Position numbers and translations under genes: made by a program. From NCBI RefSeq assembly GCF_000734895.2, contig NZ_CP011382.1, positions 2,272,700 to 2,336,699 on the forward strand: a stretch of DNA of 64,000 nt. The letters are read 5' to 3'. Positions within the stretch are counted from its first letter, which is position 1, and each line of letters opens with the position of its first letter. The notes beneath the pieces are model-generated. The model saw only the letters and a program-made list of their open reading frames with translations. It ran no database searches and was not told the DNA's origin. Source of the stretch: Calothrix sp. 336/3. GTDB taxonomy: Bacteria > Cyanobacteriota > Cyanobacteriia > Cyanobacteriales > Nostocaceae. Below, one piece after another: positions 42,478 to 52,351 of the stretch.

Positions 42478-42927
42478 TTAGCGACTGCTGACTCCATCAG
42501 TGGTTCGTCCACTTATTTCACTCTCGTGGATGCGGTAGATGGCGATCGCTTCTGAACGTCCCTCAGAATCAATCCAAGTTCGATTGATGGCAGGTGACAG
42601 CGTTGTATTGCGCTCTTTAATCAAGTTCATTGCGCGATCGATTTCTGGTTGTTCGGTGAGACGTGAGGCTCGACCATTCACAATCACGCTGCGCCAATGC
42701 AGAGACCCGTTAATTTCTTCAACCTGTAGGCAGATTTCTGGATTCGCGTCTATATCATGAGTCTTCATCCCAACTGTTGTAAACAGATAGATATCCGAAT
42801 TTTCGAGATAATAGTACATTGGCATCACGTAGGGTTTGCCTTCATGTATGCAGCCGAGATGACCGTATCCTATTTTGTTTAGGAGTTCGTGTATTTCTTT
42901 GGAACTCATTTCATCAATATCTAACAT
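42478..42927 (-). CDS. PPOX-class flavin-binding protein
   Basis: From ATG 42927, preceded by GGGAGGAATAG, the protein is 149 residues. It has the split-barrel pattern of pyridoxamine-phosphate-oxidase-like proteins: LLNKIGYGHLGCIHEGKPYV, MPMYYYLENSDIYLFTTVG, KTHDIDANPEICLQVEEING. Such proteins bind FMN or F420 and reduce small molecules, and some confer nitroimidazole resistance. It is intact within a decayed metabolic cluster. Confidence 0.85.
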   Translation of the reverse strand: MLDIDEMSSKEIHELLNKIGYGHLGCIHEGKPYVMPMYYYLENSDIYLFTTVGMKTHDIDANPEICLQVEEINGSLHWRSVIVNGRASRLTEQPEIDRAMNLIKERNTTLSPAINRTWIDSEGRSEAIAIYRIHESEISGRTTDGVSSR

Positions 42928-43641
42928 GACTATTCCTCCCCATTTACTGTGTTTAATATGTTTAAATTTAATTTTTGCTATAGACAACAAACAATAGGAC
43001 TTTTGTTTATTTTATCTCTTTGCAACAGGTTGATTTTATTGTGCCAATTTAATTGCCTTCTGTTGATTAATTCCCAAGCTATACACAATTACTGATTATT
43101 ACCCTAAATTCCAACTAAAGCATAAAGCATCAAATTTTTCTTGTATCTTTATAGGTAGATAAATAAAACATTATCTATTCCTTTTAGATGTTTTATTTAT
43201 GCACAGACTATACATAGACAAAATATTTAATCAAACCTAATATTTAGCTATAAAACTTTATATTGATTTTTAACAAAATCTCTCTCGGGATGTATTTGTG
43301 CGGGGTTCAGGCTGGTTTATAACTTGGCATATCATCGGTGCTTTGCTGCTTTTAGGGATGGTGGAGGCAGAGCGATCGCTGAATATTAAGTCTAGCCCAA
43401 ATCCCTGTTTTTACGTTAGTTTTGGTCATTATTGCGACTCAAACTTCATTTCCCTTTGGATTATATTTATTTTCAGTAATAATTGTCATTTCCAGCTTTA
43501 CAACTCTGTATAAATACACAAATAAATTATTTTTCTCTGTATTAAGTCATGCCTGGTTTAAAAGCAGGATTTAATTTTTATGCATAAAACATGAATTGTC
43601 AAAATTCAAGCGATATATATTTGACATTGTGCTACTAATAT
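42928..43641. other. Intergenic, possible membrane-protein remnant
   Basis: This stretch of about 700 bp is AT-rich up to 43270. From about 43300 one frame reads WHIIGALLLLGMVEAERSLN, and a second frame continues with TLVLVIIATQTSFPFGLYLF and VIIVISSFTTLYKYT. This looks like a frameshifted piece of a membrane protein, not a working gene. No RNA gene is seen. Confidence 0.35.
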
Positions 43642-44343
43642 TTACTGAATTAAACCTGCAATGATATTAATGCTCATCGCCACAATTGCGGTATTGAAGA
43701 AAAAAGAAAGAACGCTATGGAATAAAGATAAACGCCTCAGAGATCGCGAGGTAATTTGTACATCTGAAACTTGACTAGTCATCCCAATAACGAAAGAGAA
43801 ATATAAAAAATCCCAGTAATCTGGCTCAATATCTTCAGGAAAATCTAGTCCTCCACCATGACAATCACTCTCAGTTTTGTGGTCCTGATAATATTCATGA
43901 GCATAGTGCATCGCAAATATAGTATGGACGAGTAACCACGACCCAATAATTGTGAGCACTGCTAGAATTATATGGGGAATTACTACACTTATATCTTTCT
44001 CTTTAGTTTCTCTTAAAATAAAGGCGATCGCTAATATGCTAGCGCAGGCAGCAGCAGTAATTAAGCTCAATATTACCAAGCGTCCCTCGTCTTGACTTTG
44101 AGCATTACGGCGCATTATTTTTGGTCTTGCTCGCGTCATTAGCGCCCAAGTTGAAGCTAGAAAACATATTACCCCAGCATTCCATATACAGAGAATTCGA
44201 GTAGATAAGCTCAATGAATATGGAACCAGAACCGATACTATTAAGGCAACTATGATAGATAAAATTAGGCGAGAGCGAACTCTCCATTGGCGAGGAAGTT
44301 TACCTTTGGCAAAAGTTTGTGTAGGTTTTTGAGGTAAGTTCAT
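43642..44343 (-). CDS. DUF1345 membrane protein
   Basis: The protein is 233 residues with about five membrane helices. The DUF1345 signature is clear: LVHTIFAMHYAHEYYQDH and YWDFLYFSFVIGMTSQVSDV. The function of the family is unknown. It is in a run of minus-strand genes with the small membrane protein and channel-like gene downstream of an aldolase gene, suggesting stress-related co-expression. Confidence 0.88.
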   Translation of the reverse strand: MNLPQKPTQTFAKGKLPRQWRVRSRLILSIIVALIVSVLVPYSLSLSTRILCIWNAGVICFLASTWALMTRARPKIMRRNAQSQDEGRLVILSLITAAACASILAIAFILRETKEKDISVVIPHIILAVLTIIGSWLLVHTIFAMHYAHEYYQDHKTESDCHGGGLDFPEDIEPDYWDFLYFSFVIGMTSQVSDVQITSRSLRRLSLFHSVLSFFFNTAIVAMSINIIAGLIQ

Positions 44344-44373
44344 GGTTGATAGGATTTATTGATACTTACCTAC

Positions 44374-44646
44374 TTATTGAATTTTCCACGCCATCAGACT
44401 AATAAGGACAACAAAACCTAATGCTCTACGAAAGTAATTAACGCCTTGAAATAATTCTTCCCAAGCCCAAGTAAATAAGGAGCCAAAGGCTAGTATGTCC
44501 AATCCTATATTAATTCTACCTGTTGTAAAAATTATCTTTAATAAACTAGCTCCAATCCAGACAATGAGTGGTAAATTGGGCATCTGAGCTAGCACAATTT
44601 TGCCTTCTCTATCCCGGAACACTTGATTAAAAAACGTATTCTCCAT
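44374..44646 (-). CDS. Small membrane protein
   Basis: The protein is 90 residues with about two membrane segments (LPLIVWIGASLLKIIFTTGR, ALGFVVLISLMAWKI) and a WAWEELFQGVNYFRR motif between them. It lies 30 bp upstream of the DUF1345 gene, probably in the same operon. I recall similar small proteins next to such genes but no function. Confidence 0.7.
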   Translation of the reverse strand: MENTFFNQVFRDREGKIVLAQMPNLPLIVWIGASLLKIIFTTGRINIGLDILAFGSLFTWAWEELFQGVNYFRRALGFVVLISLMAWKIQ

Positions 44647-44859
44647 TATTTTAGTCTTACTACTTATTAATAGGTCTAATTAAATACATTTAACCCTTTA
44701 ACTTCAATTGTTGAGTAAGGCTTGATTAATATGGCGATCGCTCTGCCACTCATAACATGGTCTATTACTAACTTACCTTTTAAAATTGGCGAAGGTATTG
44801 TTCTTGAGGAAGATTTTCTATGAGAGCAAGGTTTTATTTAATTTGCAATACTTCGGAAA

Positions 44860-45324
44860 TTATTGGTCTAAATCTCGTCGTACTAAGGCTTGAATCTCAG
44901 TTCGCAGGGCGGTAATTTCTGCTTGCAAGGCTTGAAGTGATTTTGCACTCGCTAGTTCTGCTTGATTATTCTCAGTATCTTGACCCACAAATAATGTTGC
45001 CAGGGTTGCAGTCACATAACCACTTGTAGCAAACGCATACAGTGCCAGGAAAAAACATAGTACTCGACCTTCTGCTGTTTTCGGAAAGTAATCAGAACCG
45101 ATGGTGGTCATTACTATTGCCGTCCACCACAGCGCAGTACCATAGTTGATGATAGTGCCATTAGGAAGTTCGCGCTCAAACGCATAAATTCCAGCTGCAC
45201 CAATTAGGGTGACAATCACGGTTAATCCCACCACACGGTAATCTCGTTTAATTTCTTCAGGGGTTGCGGTTTTGCTGACTCCCAGGATGGTATAATAATC
45301 CTTAAAATCCGTTGCAGTAGGCAT
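44860..45324 (-). CDS. J-domain stub fused to a two-helix ion-channel pore
   Basis: The protein is 154 residues. Residues 1-30 (DFKDYYTILGVSKTATPEEI) are the first helices of a DnaJ J-domain, cut before its HPD motif. From residue 31 it is a K+-channel pore: helix VVGLTVIVTLIGAAGIYAFE, filter loop TTIGSDYFPKT, second helix LCFFLALYAFATSGYVTATL, and a C-terminal coiled coil. The fusion is in frame and open. It probably arose by deletion between a dnaJ-like and a channel gene. Whether it forms a channel is unknown; the filter is TIGSDY rather than TVGYG. Confidence 0.85.
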   Translation of the reverse strand: MPTATDFKDYYTILGVSKTATPEEIKRDYRVVGLTVIVTLIGAAGIYAFERELPNGTIINYGTALWWTAIVMTTIGSDYFPKTAEGRVLCFFLALYAFATSGYVTATLATLFVGQDTENNQAELASAKSLQALQAEITALRTEIQALVRRDLDQ

Positions 45325-45345
45325 TACTGACCTCTCAAACGTGAG

Positions 45346-46272
45346 TTATTCTGTCGCGGGTACACTATAGATTTTCATAATCGAATCCAGCAGTTTGAGA
45401 GCATCTAGTTTGCTGCGCTGAAATGAATTACGTCCAATAATCGAGCCGAAGCCACCACCCCCTTGAATCGCCCGAACTTCTTGCAGTAGAGCCTCATCTG
45501 TATGGGTAGCTCCACCGGAAAAAATCACAATTCTTCGACCATCGAATGTACATTGGACAACATGACGAACTCGATCAATCGGGGTAGCAATGGGAATCTG
45601 CATTTTTTGGTAAACTTCTTTTGCAGCAGGCTGTTCGATGTGGTCGGTTGGCAGTTTGACCTTGATAATATGTGCCCCTAACTGGGCAGCAATCTGCGCT
45701 GCGTAAGCAATTACATCAATAGCTGTTTCTCCCGGCGTACTGATACCCGAACCACGGGCATAAGACCAAATTACGACCGCTAGCCCACACCGCTTGGCTT
45801 CTGCCGCATAAGCGCGGATTTGCTCGTACATCTCGAAGCGTTTGGCAGAACCAGGATAAATAGTAAAACCGATGGCAACACAACCTAATCGCAAGGCATC
45901 CTGAACGCTACCAGTCAATGCCTGAGTCGGATCGGCTTCGTCGAGCAAAGCATCATGGTTATTTACTTTAAGAATCAAGGGAATTTCACCCGCAAACTCT
46001 CTTGCTCCGGCTTCGAGGAAACCCAATGGAGCAGCATAGGCATTACAACCAGCTTCAATCGCCAATTCAAAATGATAGCGCGGATCGTAAGCTGGAGGAT
46101 TGGCGGCAAAACTTCGCGCAGGACCATGTTCAAAGCCTTGATCTACAGGAAGAATCACCAGCTTGCCCGTGCCACCAAGCCTACCATGATTTAATAATCG
46201 CGCGAGGTTGGTAAGGGTGCCAGGATTGTCACTACCGTACCAACTCAAAATTTCTTTGGTTCTTTCTGTCAT
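45346..46272 (-). CDS. fbaB: Class I fructose-bisphosphate aldolase (DhnA/FbaB type)
   Basis: The protein is 308 residues of the bacterial/archaeal class I aldolase type. Typical stretches are LVILPVDQGFEHGPARSF, NAYAAPLGFLEAG, and the Schiff-base region AHIIKVKLPTD with its Lys. IVIFSGGATHTDEALLQEV provides phosphate binding. It splits fructose-1,6-bisphosphate without a metal. In cyanobacteria this form is additional to the class II enzyme and often stress-associated. It lies 21 bp before the J-domain/channel fusion, probably co-transcribed. Confidence 0.93.
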   Translation of the reverse strand: MTERTKEILSWYGSDNPGTLTNLARLLNHGRLGGTGKLVILPVDQGFEHGPARSFAANPPAYDPRYHFELAIEAGCNAYAAPLGFLEAGAREFAGEIPLILKVNNHDALLDEADPTQALTGSVQDALRLGCVAIGFTIYPGSAKRFEMYEQIRAYAAEAKRCGLAVVIWSYARGSGISTPGETAIDVIAYAAQIAAQLGAHIIKVKLPTDHIEQPAAKEVYQKMQIPIATPIDRVRHVVQCTFDGRRIVIFSGGATHTDEALLQEVRAIQGGGGFGSIIGRNSFQRSKLDALKLLDSIMKIYSVPATE

Positions 46273-46328
46273 GGTTTAGCTCTAAGAATTAAATAACTAT
46301 CTTGCCCTGATTGGATTTATTGATCTCG

Positions 46329-48116
46329 CTATACATCCCCCTTCGCAAGATTATTAGAAGTTAGAGTAGGCAAAGATTTTGAGGTTGTTAAAGACCATGT
46401 TCTATCAGTAGTAAAGTCTAAAATAGACTGGTGATAATTACTGAGACTTTCTCGATGTCCAACACTCAAAAATGTCATACCAGAGTCTTTTAGTTGTTGA
46501 TATAAATATTTTTCATTCTGAGGATCGAGGGCGCTAGTGGCTTCATCCAAAATGGCGTATTTAGGTTTATTGAGTAGTAAACGTGCAAAAATTAGCCGTT
46601 GCTGTTCTCCTAAAGACAATACCTGTGCCCAGTTTTGTTCGGTATTGAATCCACCATGAGTTTGCTCTAGATTGGGTAAATTTACCTGAATCAAAATTTC
46701 CCTTAAATCAGCATCTTCCACTAACCTATCGATGTTGGGGTACAGCAGTTGATCCCGTAACGTGCCTAAAATCATGTAAGGTCGCTGCGATAAAAATAGT
46801 ATTTCTGCCAGTGGTGGACGCAAAATTGTACCTGTACCGGCATCCCATAGTCCGATAATCGCCCTCAGCAAGGAACTTTTGCCACAGCCGCTAGGTCCCC
46901 TCACCAACAAACCCTCACCCGTTAATAGTTTTACAGATAGGTTCTCGATTAAAATTCTTTGATAGTTAGGGGTTTGGAGTGTGATATTTTCTAATGCTAA
47001 ACAATTTTCTACAGGAGAGGGTGCATCAGTGGCAATTTCAGTTTTGATGGTTGGCTGTTCAGTACCATCAGGCTGGTTCACTGTTGAGTCGCTAGTCTCC
47101 AAAAACTCTAAAAAACCGTACAAACGTTCAACACCTGCGCCAAAATTAGCCAGGGACTGAAAGCGTGACACAATGAAGTTGAGGGGGAAAAAGACCCGGA
47201 TGAAAGCTCCTTGTGCCTCGGTGACTTTACCAACTTCTAACTCACCAGCAAAAATGCCAGGTGCCACCACAATGGCAGGGAGAATAAAGGGAATAAATTC
47301 ATAGGCATTAGTTAATATATTGAGATTTAGTTCCCAAAAAATTAAGCGTTTGAAGTTGTCAAAAACTTCTGAGAATTTGCCTCGAATTCGATCAGATTCG
47401 TACTGCTCTCCCTGGTAGAATGCGATCGCTTCCGCGTTCTCTCGTACTCGCACCAAGCTAAACCGGAAATCAGCCTCTTTTTTCAGCCGTTCAAAGTTAA
47501 GTCGCATTAAGGGCTTGCCAAATACCCCAACTGTTGTCAAAGTACCAACCAGGGCATAAAATACCAAAAACCAGATTAACGGTTGAGAAATACCCCACAG
47601 CACACTGCTAAAAGCTCCAATCGCTAATAATGAATCAACTACTGCCAACAGCAATGCTAGGGACTCATAGGTAAAGCTTTTGACATCTTCAGTAATCCGT
47701 TGATCGGGATTATCAATTTCGGCATGGTCATAATTTAGGTTATAAAATGCTCGATTTTGGAAATAGCGATCGCTAAAATAGTTTGTCAGCCATTGCCGCC
47801 ATTGTAAGCCCAAGCGATCGCGTAAATAAACGTAGCCTGCATAGAGTGGGGCATAAACGGCTAATGTCCCTGTAAACACCAGAATCGTTTGCCAAAATCT
47901 CGCTTCATCTTGGGCAGATAGTGCCGAAATTAGCACGCCTCGCTTGTTGTTGAGCAACACACTCAGCCCGGTGTAGCCCAAAGATAACAGAATGACTAAC
48001 AGCAGTAGTCCGCGTGCATACCATTTTTCGTCGCTCGACCAGTAAGATTTAGCGATCGCCCAGAATCTTTTAAGTATAATTAAGTTAAATCGTTGCATTG
48101 ATTGTGAACCATACAA
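46329..48116 (-). CDS. ABC transporter, fused membrane and ATPase domains (SbmA/ABCD-like)
   Basis: The protein is 595 residues. The membrane half is of the ABC_membrane_2/SbmA-BacA type (LQWRQWLTNYFSDRYFQNRA, IDNPDQRITEDVKSFTYESL). The ATPase half has Walker A RGPSGCGKSSLLRAI, signature LSLGEQQRLIFARLLL, Walker B YAILDEATSALD and switch His in SVGHRES. Half-transporters of this kind dimerise in the inner membrane and move peptides, vitamin B12 or acyl-type compounds; the substrate here is unknown. Confidence 0.92.
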   Translation of the reverse strand: MYGSQSMQRFNLIILKRFWAIAKSYWSSDEKWYARGLLLLVILLSLGYTGLSVLLNNKRGVLISALSAQDEARFWQTILVFTGTLAVYAPLYAGYVYLRDRLGLQWRQWLTNYFSDRYFQNRAFYNLNYDHAEIDNPDQRITEDVKSFTYESLALLLAVVDSLLAIGAFSSVLWGISQPLIWFLVFYALVGTLTTVGVFGKPLMRLNFERLKKEADFRFSLVRVRENAEAIAFYQGEQYESDRIRGKFSEVFDNFKRLIFWELNLNILTNAYEFIPFILPAIVVAPGIFAGELEVGKVTEAQGAFIRVFFPLNFIVSRFQSLANFGAGVERLYGFLEFLETSDSTVNQPDGTEQPTIKTEIATDAPSPVENCLALENITLQTPNYQRILIENLSVKLLTGEGLLVRGPSGCGKSSLLRAIIGLWDAGTGTILRPPLAEILFLSQRPYMILGTLRDQLLYPNIDRLVEDADLREILIQVNLPNLEQTHGGFNTEQNWAQVLSLGEQQRLIFARLLLNKPKYAILDEATSALDPQNEKYLYQQLKDSGMTFLSVGHRESLSNYHQSILDFTTDRTWSLTTSKSLPTLTSNNLAKGDV

Positions 48117-48263
48117 AGTTAATCAGCTATTCAAGATAAGCTGAGAACAGCATTGAAACTGCAATGCGAGAATTATTACTATGTGGCACGACTGGCTGCG
48201 TCGTTTGAGATTGAGGACTAATCATTTGATTCCTGGGTTGAATAGGCGATCGCGGTGAATTTA

Positions 48264-49058
48264 TTAAATAATTGATCGCACCACTCCACCCTCTACGCGC
48301 AAAGCAGCACCATTAATCGCAGATGCCAAGGGACTAGCAACAAATGCAACTAATGCCGCGACTTCAGAGGTTGAAGCAAATCGCTGAATCAGTGAAGATG
48401 GACGAGTCTTAGTAAAAAAATCTTTCTCAACTTGTTCGGGTGAAATATTTTGCTCCTTGGCAAACCCCTGGATGAAAGTTTCTATTCCTTCAGAACGGGT
48501 TGGACCTGGCAATACGGTATTGACTGTGACATGGCTGCCTGCGGTTGTTTCAGCTAAACCACGACTCAACGCTATTTGTGCAGTCTTTGTCACCCCATAG
48601 TGAATCATCTCAACGGGAATATTCAAACCAGACTCACTAGAAACGAAAATAATCCGTCCCCTATTTTCCTTGAGCATGAGGGGTAAGTAATGGCGTGATA
48701 GTCGTACACCGCTCATCACATTGACTTCTAGAATATTCATCCACTCCTCATCAGAAATGTCTTCAAATGCTTTGGAGGCATAGATTCCCAAGTTATTCAC
48801 CAGAATATCGACGAATGGCGCTTGTTGAATCGTTGCTTCAACTCCTGCTTGGGTTCCTAAATCAGCGACAATTCCTTGAGTTACAGCATTTGGGACACTT
48901 TGCCCAATACTCTCAAGGGCATGGTTTACACGCTCTTTAGTTCTGCCATTGACAATCACCTTCGCTCCTTCTTGAGCAAATATAGTAGCGATCGCTAGTC
49001 CAATTCCGGCGGTTGAACCACTCACCAATGCAACCTTATCTGATAGTTTGAGATCCAT
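48264..49058 (-). CDS. Short-chain dehydrogenase/reductase
   Basis: The protein is 264 residues. The nucleotide motif is VSGSTAGIGLAIATIF, the NNLGI motif follows, the Ser is in IIFVSSESGLN and the catalytic Tyr-Lys in HYGVTKTAQIALS. Arg and Thr after the nucleotide loop (VIVNGRTKERV) suggest NADP(H). The substrate is unknown. It is one of several oxidoreductases in this cluster. Confidence 0.92.
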   Translation of the reverse strand: MDLKLSDKVALVSGSTAGIGLAIATIFAQEGAKVIVNGRTKERVNHALESIGQSVPNAVTQGIVADLGTQAGVEATIQQAPFVDILVNNLGIYASKAFEDISDEEWMNILEVNVMSGVRLSRHYLPLMLKENRGRIIFVSSESGLNIPVEMIHYGVTKTAQIALSRGLAETTAGSHVTVNTVLPGPTRSEGIETFIQGFAKEQNISPEQVEKDFFTKTRPSSLIQRFASTSEVAALVAFVASPLASAINGAALRVEGGVVRSII

Positions 49059-49154
49059 AAGTATTTTGCTTTAATTCTAATATTTGTTAATTCAGCGATC
49101 GCCGTGAGTAAAGTACCTGTTGTAAATGCCAGCACAACAAGCTTGGGAGGCAAG

Positions 49155-50156
49155 CTAATCCAATTTCACCACCATCTTGCCAACATTTTTTCCTTCAAAT
49201 AGTCCGATGAACGCGCTCACTGCTTGCTCGATTCCGATTACCACTGTTTCTTTATTCTTCAGTTTTCCGTCTCGGAAATATTTACCTACTTCCTGTTCAA
49301 ATTCTTGCTGATGAGCTAGCCAATCACTAACAATTAGTCCCTTCATCGTTAACCGTTTAGTAATCATGTTAAATAGATTAGAAGGACCAGGCTGCTTCTC
49401 CTGATTGTAACCAGAAATGCCGCCACAAGCGATAATCCGCCCATGCACTTTTAATACTGAGAGCGCTGCTTCAAGCATTTCACCTCCCACATTATCAAAA
49501 TAGACATCAATGCCATCTGGAACCTCTCGGTTCAATTGTTCGAGGATAGGAGCGGCTTTATAATCAAAAGCAATATCAAATCCACATTCTTCCTGTAGGA
49601 ACTTGACTTTTTCCATGGAACCTGCTGAACCGATCGTACGGCATCCACGCAATTTGGCTAGTTGCCCAGCCACACTTCCCACCGCACCTGCGGCTCCCGA
49701 AATAAAAATCACGTCGCCAGCTTTGACGTTTACCAAATTTAATCCCACCCAAGCAGTCATACCCGTCATCCCAAGGGCACCGAGATAAACTGATAATGGT
49801 TGCACCTCCTGGCTGACTAGATGCAACTCTTTTGGTGCTGCGATGAAGTATTCTCGCCAGCCAAAGCTGGAAGTCACAATATCGCCTTGATTGAATTCTT
49901 TAGCCCGTGACTCTAATACTTCGCCAACTGCACCGCCATTAAGCGGTTTGCCTAATTCAAAAGGTGGAACGTATGATTTCCTGTCGCTCATACGACCACG
50001 CATATATGGGTCAACTGACATATAGAGATTGCGAACAAGTACCTGCCCATCTTGAAGTGGCTGTAGTTTGGTTTGCGCGATCGCAAAGTTATCTGCGTTG
50101 GGCAGTCCGTTAGGGTAAGAAACCAGCACAACCTCGCGACTGATTACATCTGTCAT
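49155..50156 (-). CDS. NADP-dependent MDR oxidoreductase (CurA/leukotriene-dehydrogenase-like)
   Basis: From ATG 50156 the protein is 333 residues of the zinc-free MDR family: NLYMSVDPYMRGRMSDRKSY, PFELGKPLNGGAVGEVLES, the nucleotide loop ISGAAGAVGSVAGQLAKLRG, and VDVYFDNVGGEML-like GIDVYFDNVGGEML. These reduce carbon-carbon double bonds next to carbonyls using NADPH. A slightly earlier in-frame ATG (50177) is less likely. It is in line with the SDR gene downstream. Confidence 0.92.
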   Translation of the reverse strand: MTDVISREVVLVSYPNGLPNADNFAIAQTKLQPLQDGQVLVRNLYMSVDPYMRGRMSDRKSYVPPFELGKPLNGGAVGEVLESRAKEFNQGDIVTSSFGWREYFIAAPKELHLVSQEVQPLSVYLGALGMTGMTAWVGLNLVNVKAGDVIFISGAAGAVGSVAGQLAKLRGCRTIGSAGSMEKVKFLQEECGFDIAFDYKAAPILEQLNREVPDGIDVYFDNVGGEMLEAALSVLKVHGRIIACGGISGYNQEKQPGPSNLFNMITKRLTMKGLIVSDWLAHQQEFEQEVGKYFRDGKLKNKETVVIGIEQAVSAFIGLFEGKNVGKMVVKLD

Positions 50157-50274
50157 AATTTGCTCCTGATTATCCACCTTTTCAGTAAACTTACTTAAAT
50201 GCTTTGACTAAAGCCTCAAACTGCACATGCAGTGACTTGTCGTGGTGCGAAATAGGTGGGATTTCGTCAAATAC

Positions 50275-50541
50275 TTACTTCCCAGGGGAATTTAGGGAGG
50301 GAATTGATTTGAATAAATCCCAAGTGCATTCGTAATTGTCGGTTGTCAACATTCGCCCACCCCGCAGCGAATAGCCATCGGTAGGGTTCCCGGCTCCATC
50401 CATACTTCCCCCCACGACGGGCTTTACCTCCAAAATGAAAATATTTTCCCCACAGAAGTCATCGTCGCGGATCATGAAGGCTGCGGCTGCCAAAGAGCCA
50501 ATACCACCGCCTAATAAATAAGCATTCGGTTCATGAAGCAT
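50275..50541 (-). pseudogene. Oleate hydratase, N-terminal fragment
   Basis: The 88 residues start MLHEPNAYLLGGGIGSLAAA, the FAD-binding Rossmann motif. They continue with ENIFILEVKPVVGGSMDGAG and RGGRMLTTDNYECTWDLFKS, all typical of oleate hydratase (myosin-cross-reactive antigen), a protein of over 500 residues. The frame ends at residue 88 and the remainder is absent. It is a truncated copy. Confidence 0.85.
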
Positions 50542-50590
50542 CTCAATTAACTCCCAAATAAGCGTGATTGATGCTGAATTTTGGAGCGTA

Positions 50591-51619
50591 TTAAAGCCGC
50601 ACCATCACTTTAATTGCTTCTCGTCCATCCATTGCCGCATAACCACCTGGAACACCATCCAGATCGACCGTCAGATCCAACACGGGGGAGGGATCGATTT
50701 TCCCTGCAAGCACATCTGCTAATAGTTCCGGAATATAAGCCCGCGCAGGCGCAACACCACCCCGCAAGGTAATATTTGAGAGAAACATCCCTGCCAATTT
50801 CACACTGCCATGTGGGACACCGACATAACCAATCGTGTCACCTGGACGTGTAATCCCAATCGCCGTACTGAAAGAAGATTCCGTGCCTACACATTCCAAG
50901 ACTGCCTCAGCACCGCCTTTAGTCATCTCTTGCACTTCATCAATCGCCTGTTGATCGCGGCTTTTTACCACATCGGTAGCACCAAAGCGGCGGGCAATTT
51001 CAATGCGTTTTTCATGTTTGCCCAGTAGAATGATTCGAGCGGCTCCCAGTCGTTTTGCAGCTAAAACGCCGCACAGTCCCACCGCCCCATCGCCAACCAC
51101 TGCCACTGTCGAACCTGCTCGGACTCCAGCAGAAATAGCCGCATGATGTCCAGTTGCCATCACATCTGTGAGCGGTAGAATTGCGGTGAGTAAGGCATCG
51201 TCGTTTTCCACTTCCCTAGGAATTTTTACTAGTGTGGCATCGGCAAAGGGAGCGCGCACAGCTTCTGCTTGTCCACCATCGTTGGTTCCACCCCAAAAGC
51301 CACCTTGGATACAGGAAGTTTGTAGACTTTTGCCACAAAATTCACAGGAGCCATCCGAAAAAGCAAACGGAGCTAGTACGCGATCGCCCTTTTTCAAATT
51401 CCGCACATCCGAACCAACCGTTTCGACAATACCCATCCATTCGTGACCTGTGCGCCATCCCGGTTTCCAATCATCTGACCCTCGATAAAACCACAAATCG
51501 GAGCCACAGATGCAGGCATGGGTAATCCGCACAACGGCATCAGTTGGCTCTTGAATCGTAGAGTCGGGAACGGTTTCGACCCTTACATCACCAGGAGCAT
51601 AATAGACAGTTGCTTTCAT
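50591..51619 (-). CDS. Zinc-dependent alcohol dehydrogenase-like protein
   Basis: The protein is 342 residues of the zinc MDR family. The catalytic zinc site lies in ACICGSDLWFY and RTGHEWMGIVE, the structural zinc site in CEFCGKSLQTSC (a reduced Cys set), and the nucleotide loop in AVVGDGAVGLCGVLAAKRLG. It probably oxidises an alcohol or reduces an aldehyde with NAD(P). The neighbours (SDR, MDR, truncated hydratase) suggest lipid- or aldehyde-derived substrates. Confidence 0.92.
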   Translation of the reverse strand: MKATVYYAPGDVRVETVPDSTIQEPTDAVVRITHACICGSDLWFYRGSDDWKPGWRTGHEWMGIVETVGSDVRNLKKGDRVLAPFAFSDGSCEFCGKSLQTSCIQGGFWGGTNDGGQAEAVRAPFADATLVKIPREVENDDALLTAILPLTDVMATGHHAAISAGVRAGSTVAVVGDGAVGLCGVLAAKRLGAARIILLGKHEKRIEIARRFGATDVVKSRDQQAIDEVQEMTKGGAEAVLECVGTESSFSTAIGITRPGDTIGYVGVPHGSVKLAGMFLSNITLRGGVAPARAYIPELLADVLAGKIDPSPVLDLTVDLDGVPGGYAAMDGREAIKVMVRL

Positions 51620-51754
51620 AATCGATTTTCCTGTTATGAATAGTTAGAAGTATGGATTTTGTAACTTGCAATTCTTTTCTGTGAAAAGTTTTTAAATACA
51701 AGTGTTGAAAATCAGTTTTGTACTTGAATTTCATCCACTTTAATTAACTGCTAT

Positions 51755-52108
51755 TCAAGTAGCTTGTAGCTTGATTAATGTTTTTGTTCCAGCAGCATCA
51801 GTAAGTGAAACTGCCATCATCACACCATTTGAGTTCTGTGCAGTCAAAACTTCAGTTGGTGAATCAATCGTGTGAGCGTAAGTTACTTCATCCCGACCGA
51901 CTTCAATTAATAAGTCATCTCCTTTTCCCGGTGGGTCGTAAACCATCGCCATCAAAGGTGCATTTTTAATTAATTCTTCGTCACCAAGTTCTGAACCGAT
52001 AATTTCGATAGAAATATGCCGCCCACGATTCCCATTTGAAAATTGATCGAAAAACTCGCCCCATCGATCCCGTGGTACAGATTTGTTTATGTCGATTTTA
52101 TTCATCAT
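51755..52108 (-). CDS. DUF5335 family protein
   Basis: The protein is 117 residues: PRDRWGEFFDQFSNGNRGRH, ISIEIIGSELGDEELIKNAP, LMAMVYDPPGKGDDLLIEVG. This matches my memory of the DUF5335 family, found near stress and dehydrogenase genes in cyanobacteria and other bacteria. Function unknown; probably a small cytoplasmic beta-protein. Confidence 0.8.
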   Translation of the reverse strand: MMNKIDINKSVPRDRWGEFFDQFSNGNRGRHISIEIIGSELGDEELIKNAPLMAMVYDPPGKGDDLLIEVGRDEVTYAHTIDSPTEVLTAQNSNGVMMAVSLTDAAGTKTLIKLQAT

Positions 52109-52351
52109 TCTAATTCCTGGTAAAAAACTAGTATTTCTGCGCGGAATTCAAAACTTGTACTTAGCCTGTCGAAGTATCCAAAATTCAAAATATTTCCTGT
52201 GCATATGCCACGCTTTAGCACAGTTCCTCCGCAGGAAGCACAAAATTAATTTGGCGTAGATGTCTCGTTAATTTTCTAGACGACGCAAAGCAACTTCCCG
52301 TAGGGTATGTTTGGTTTATTTGCACCATGTTGTACTAGTAATTTATTTGGG

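Noticed and set aside
42539..42760. Plus-strand frame opposite the PPOX-like gene
   Set aside because: It is a shadow; the minus-strand frame has clear family motifs and a strong ribosome site.
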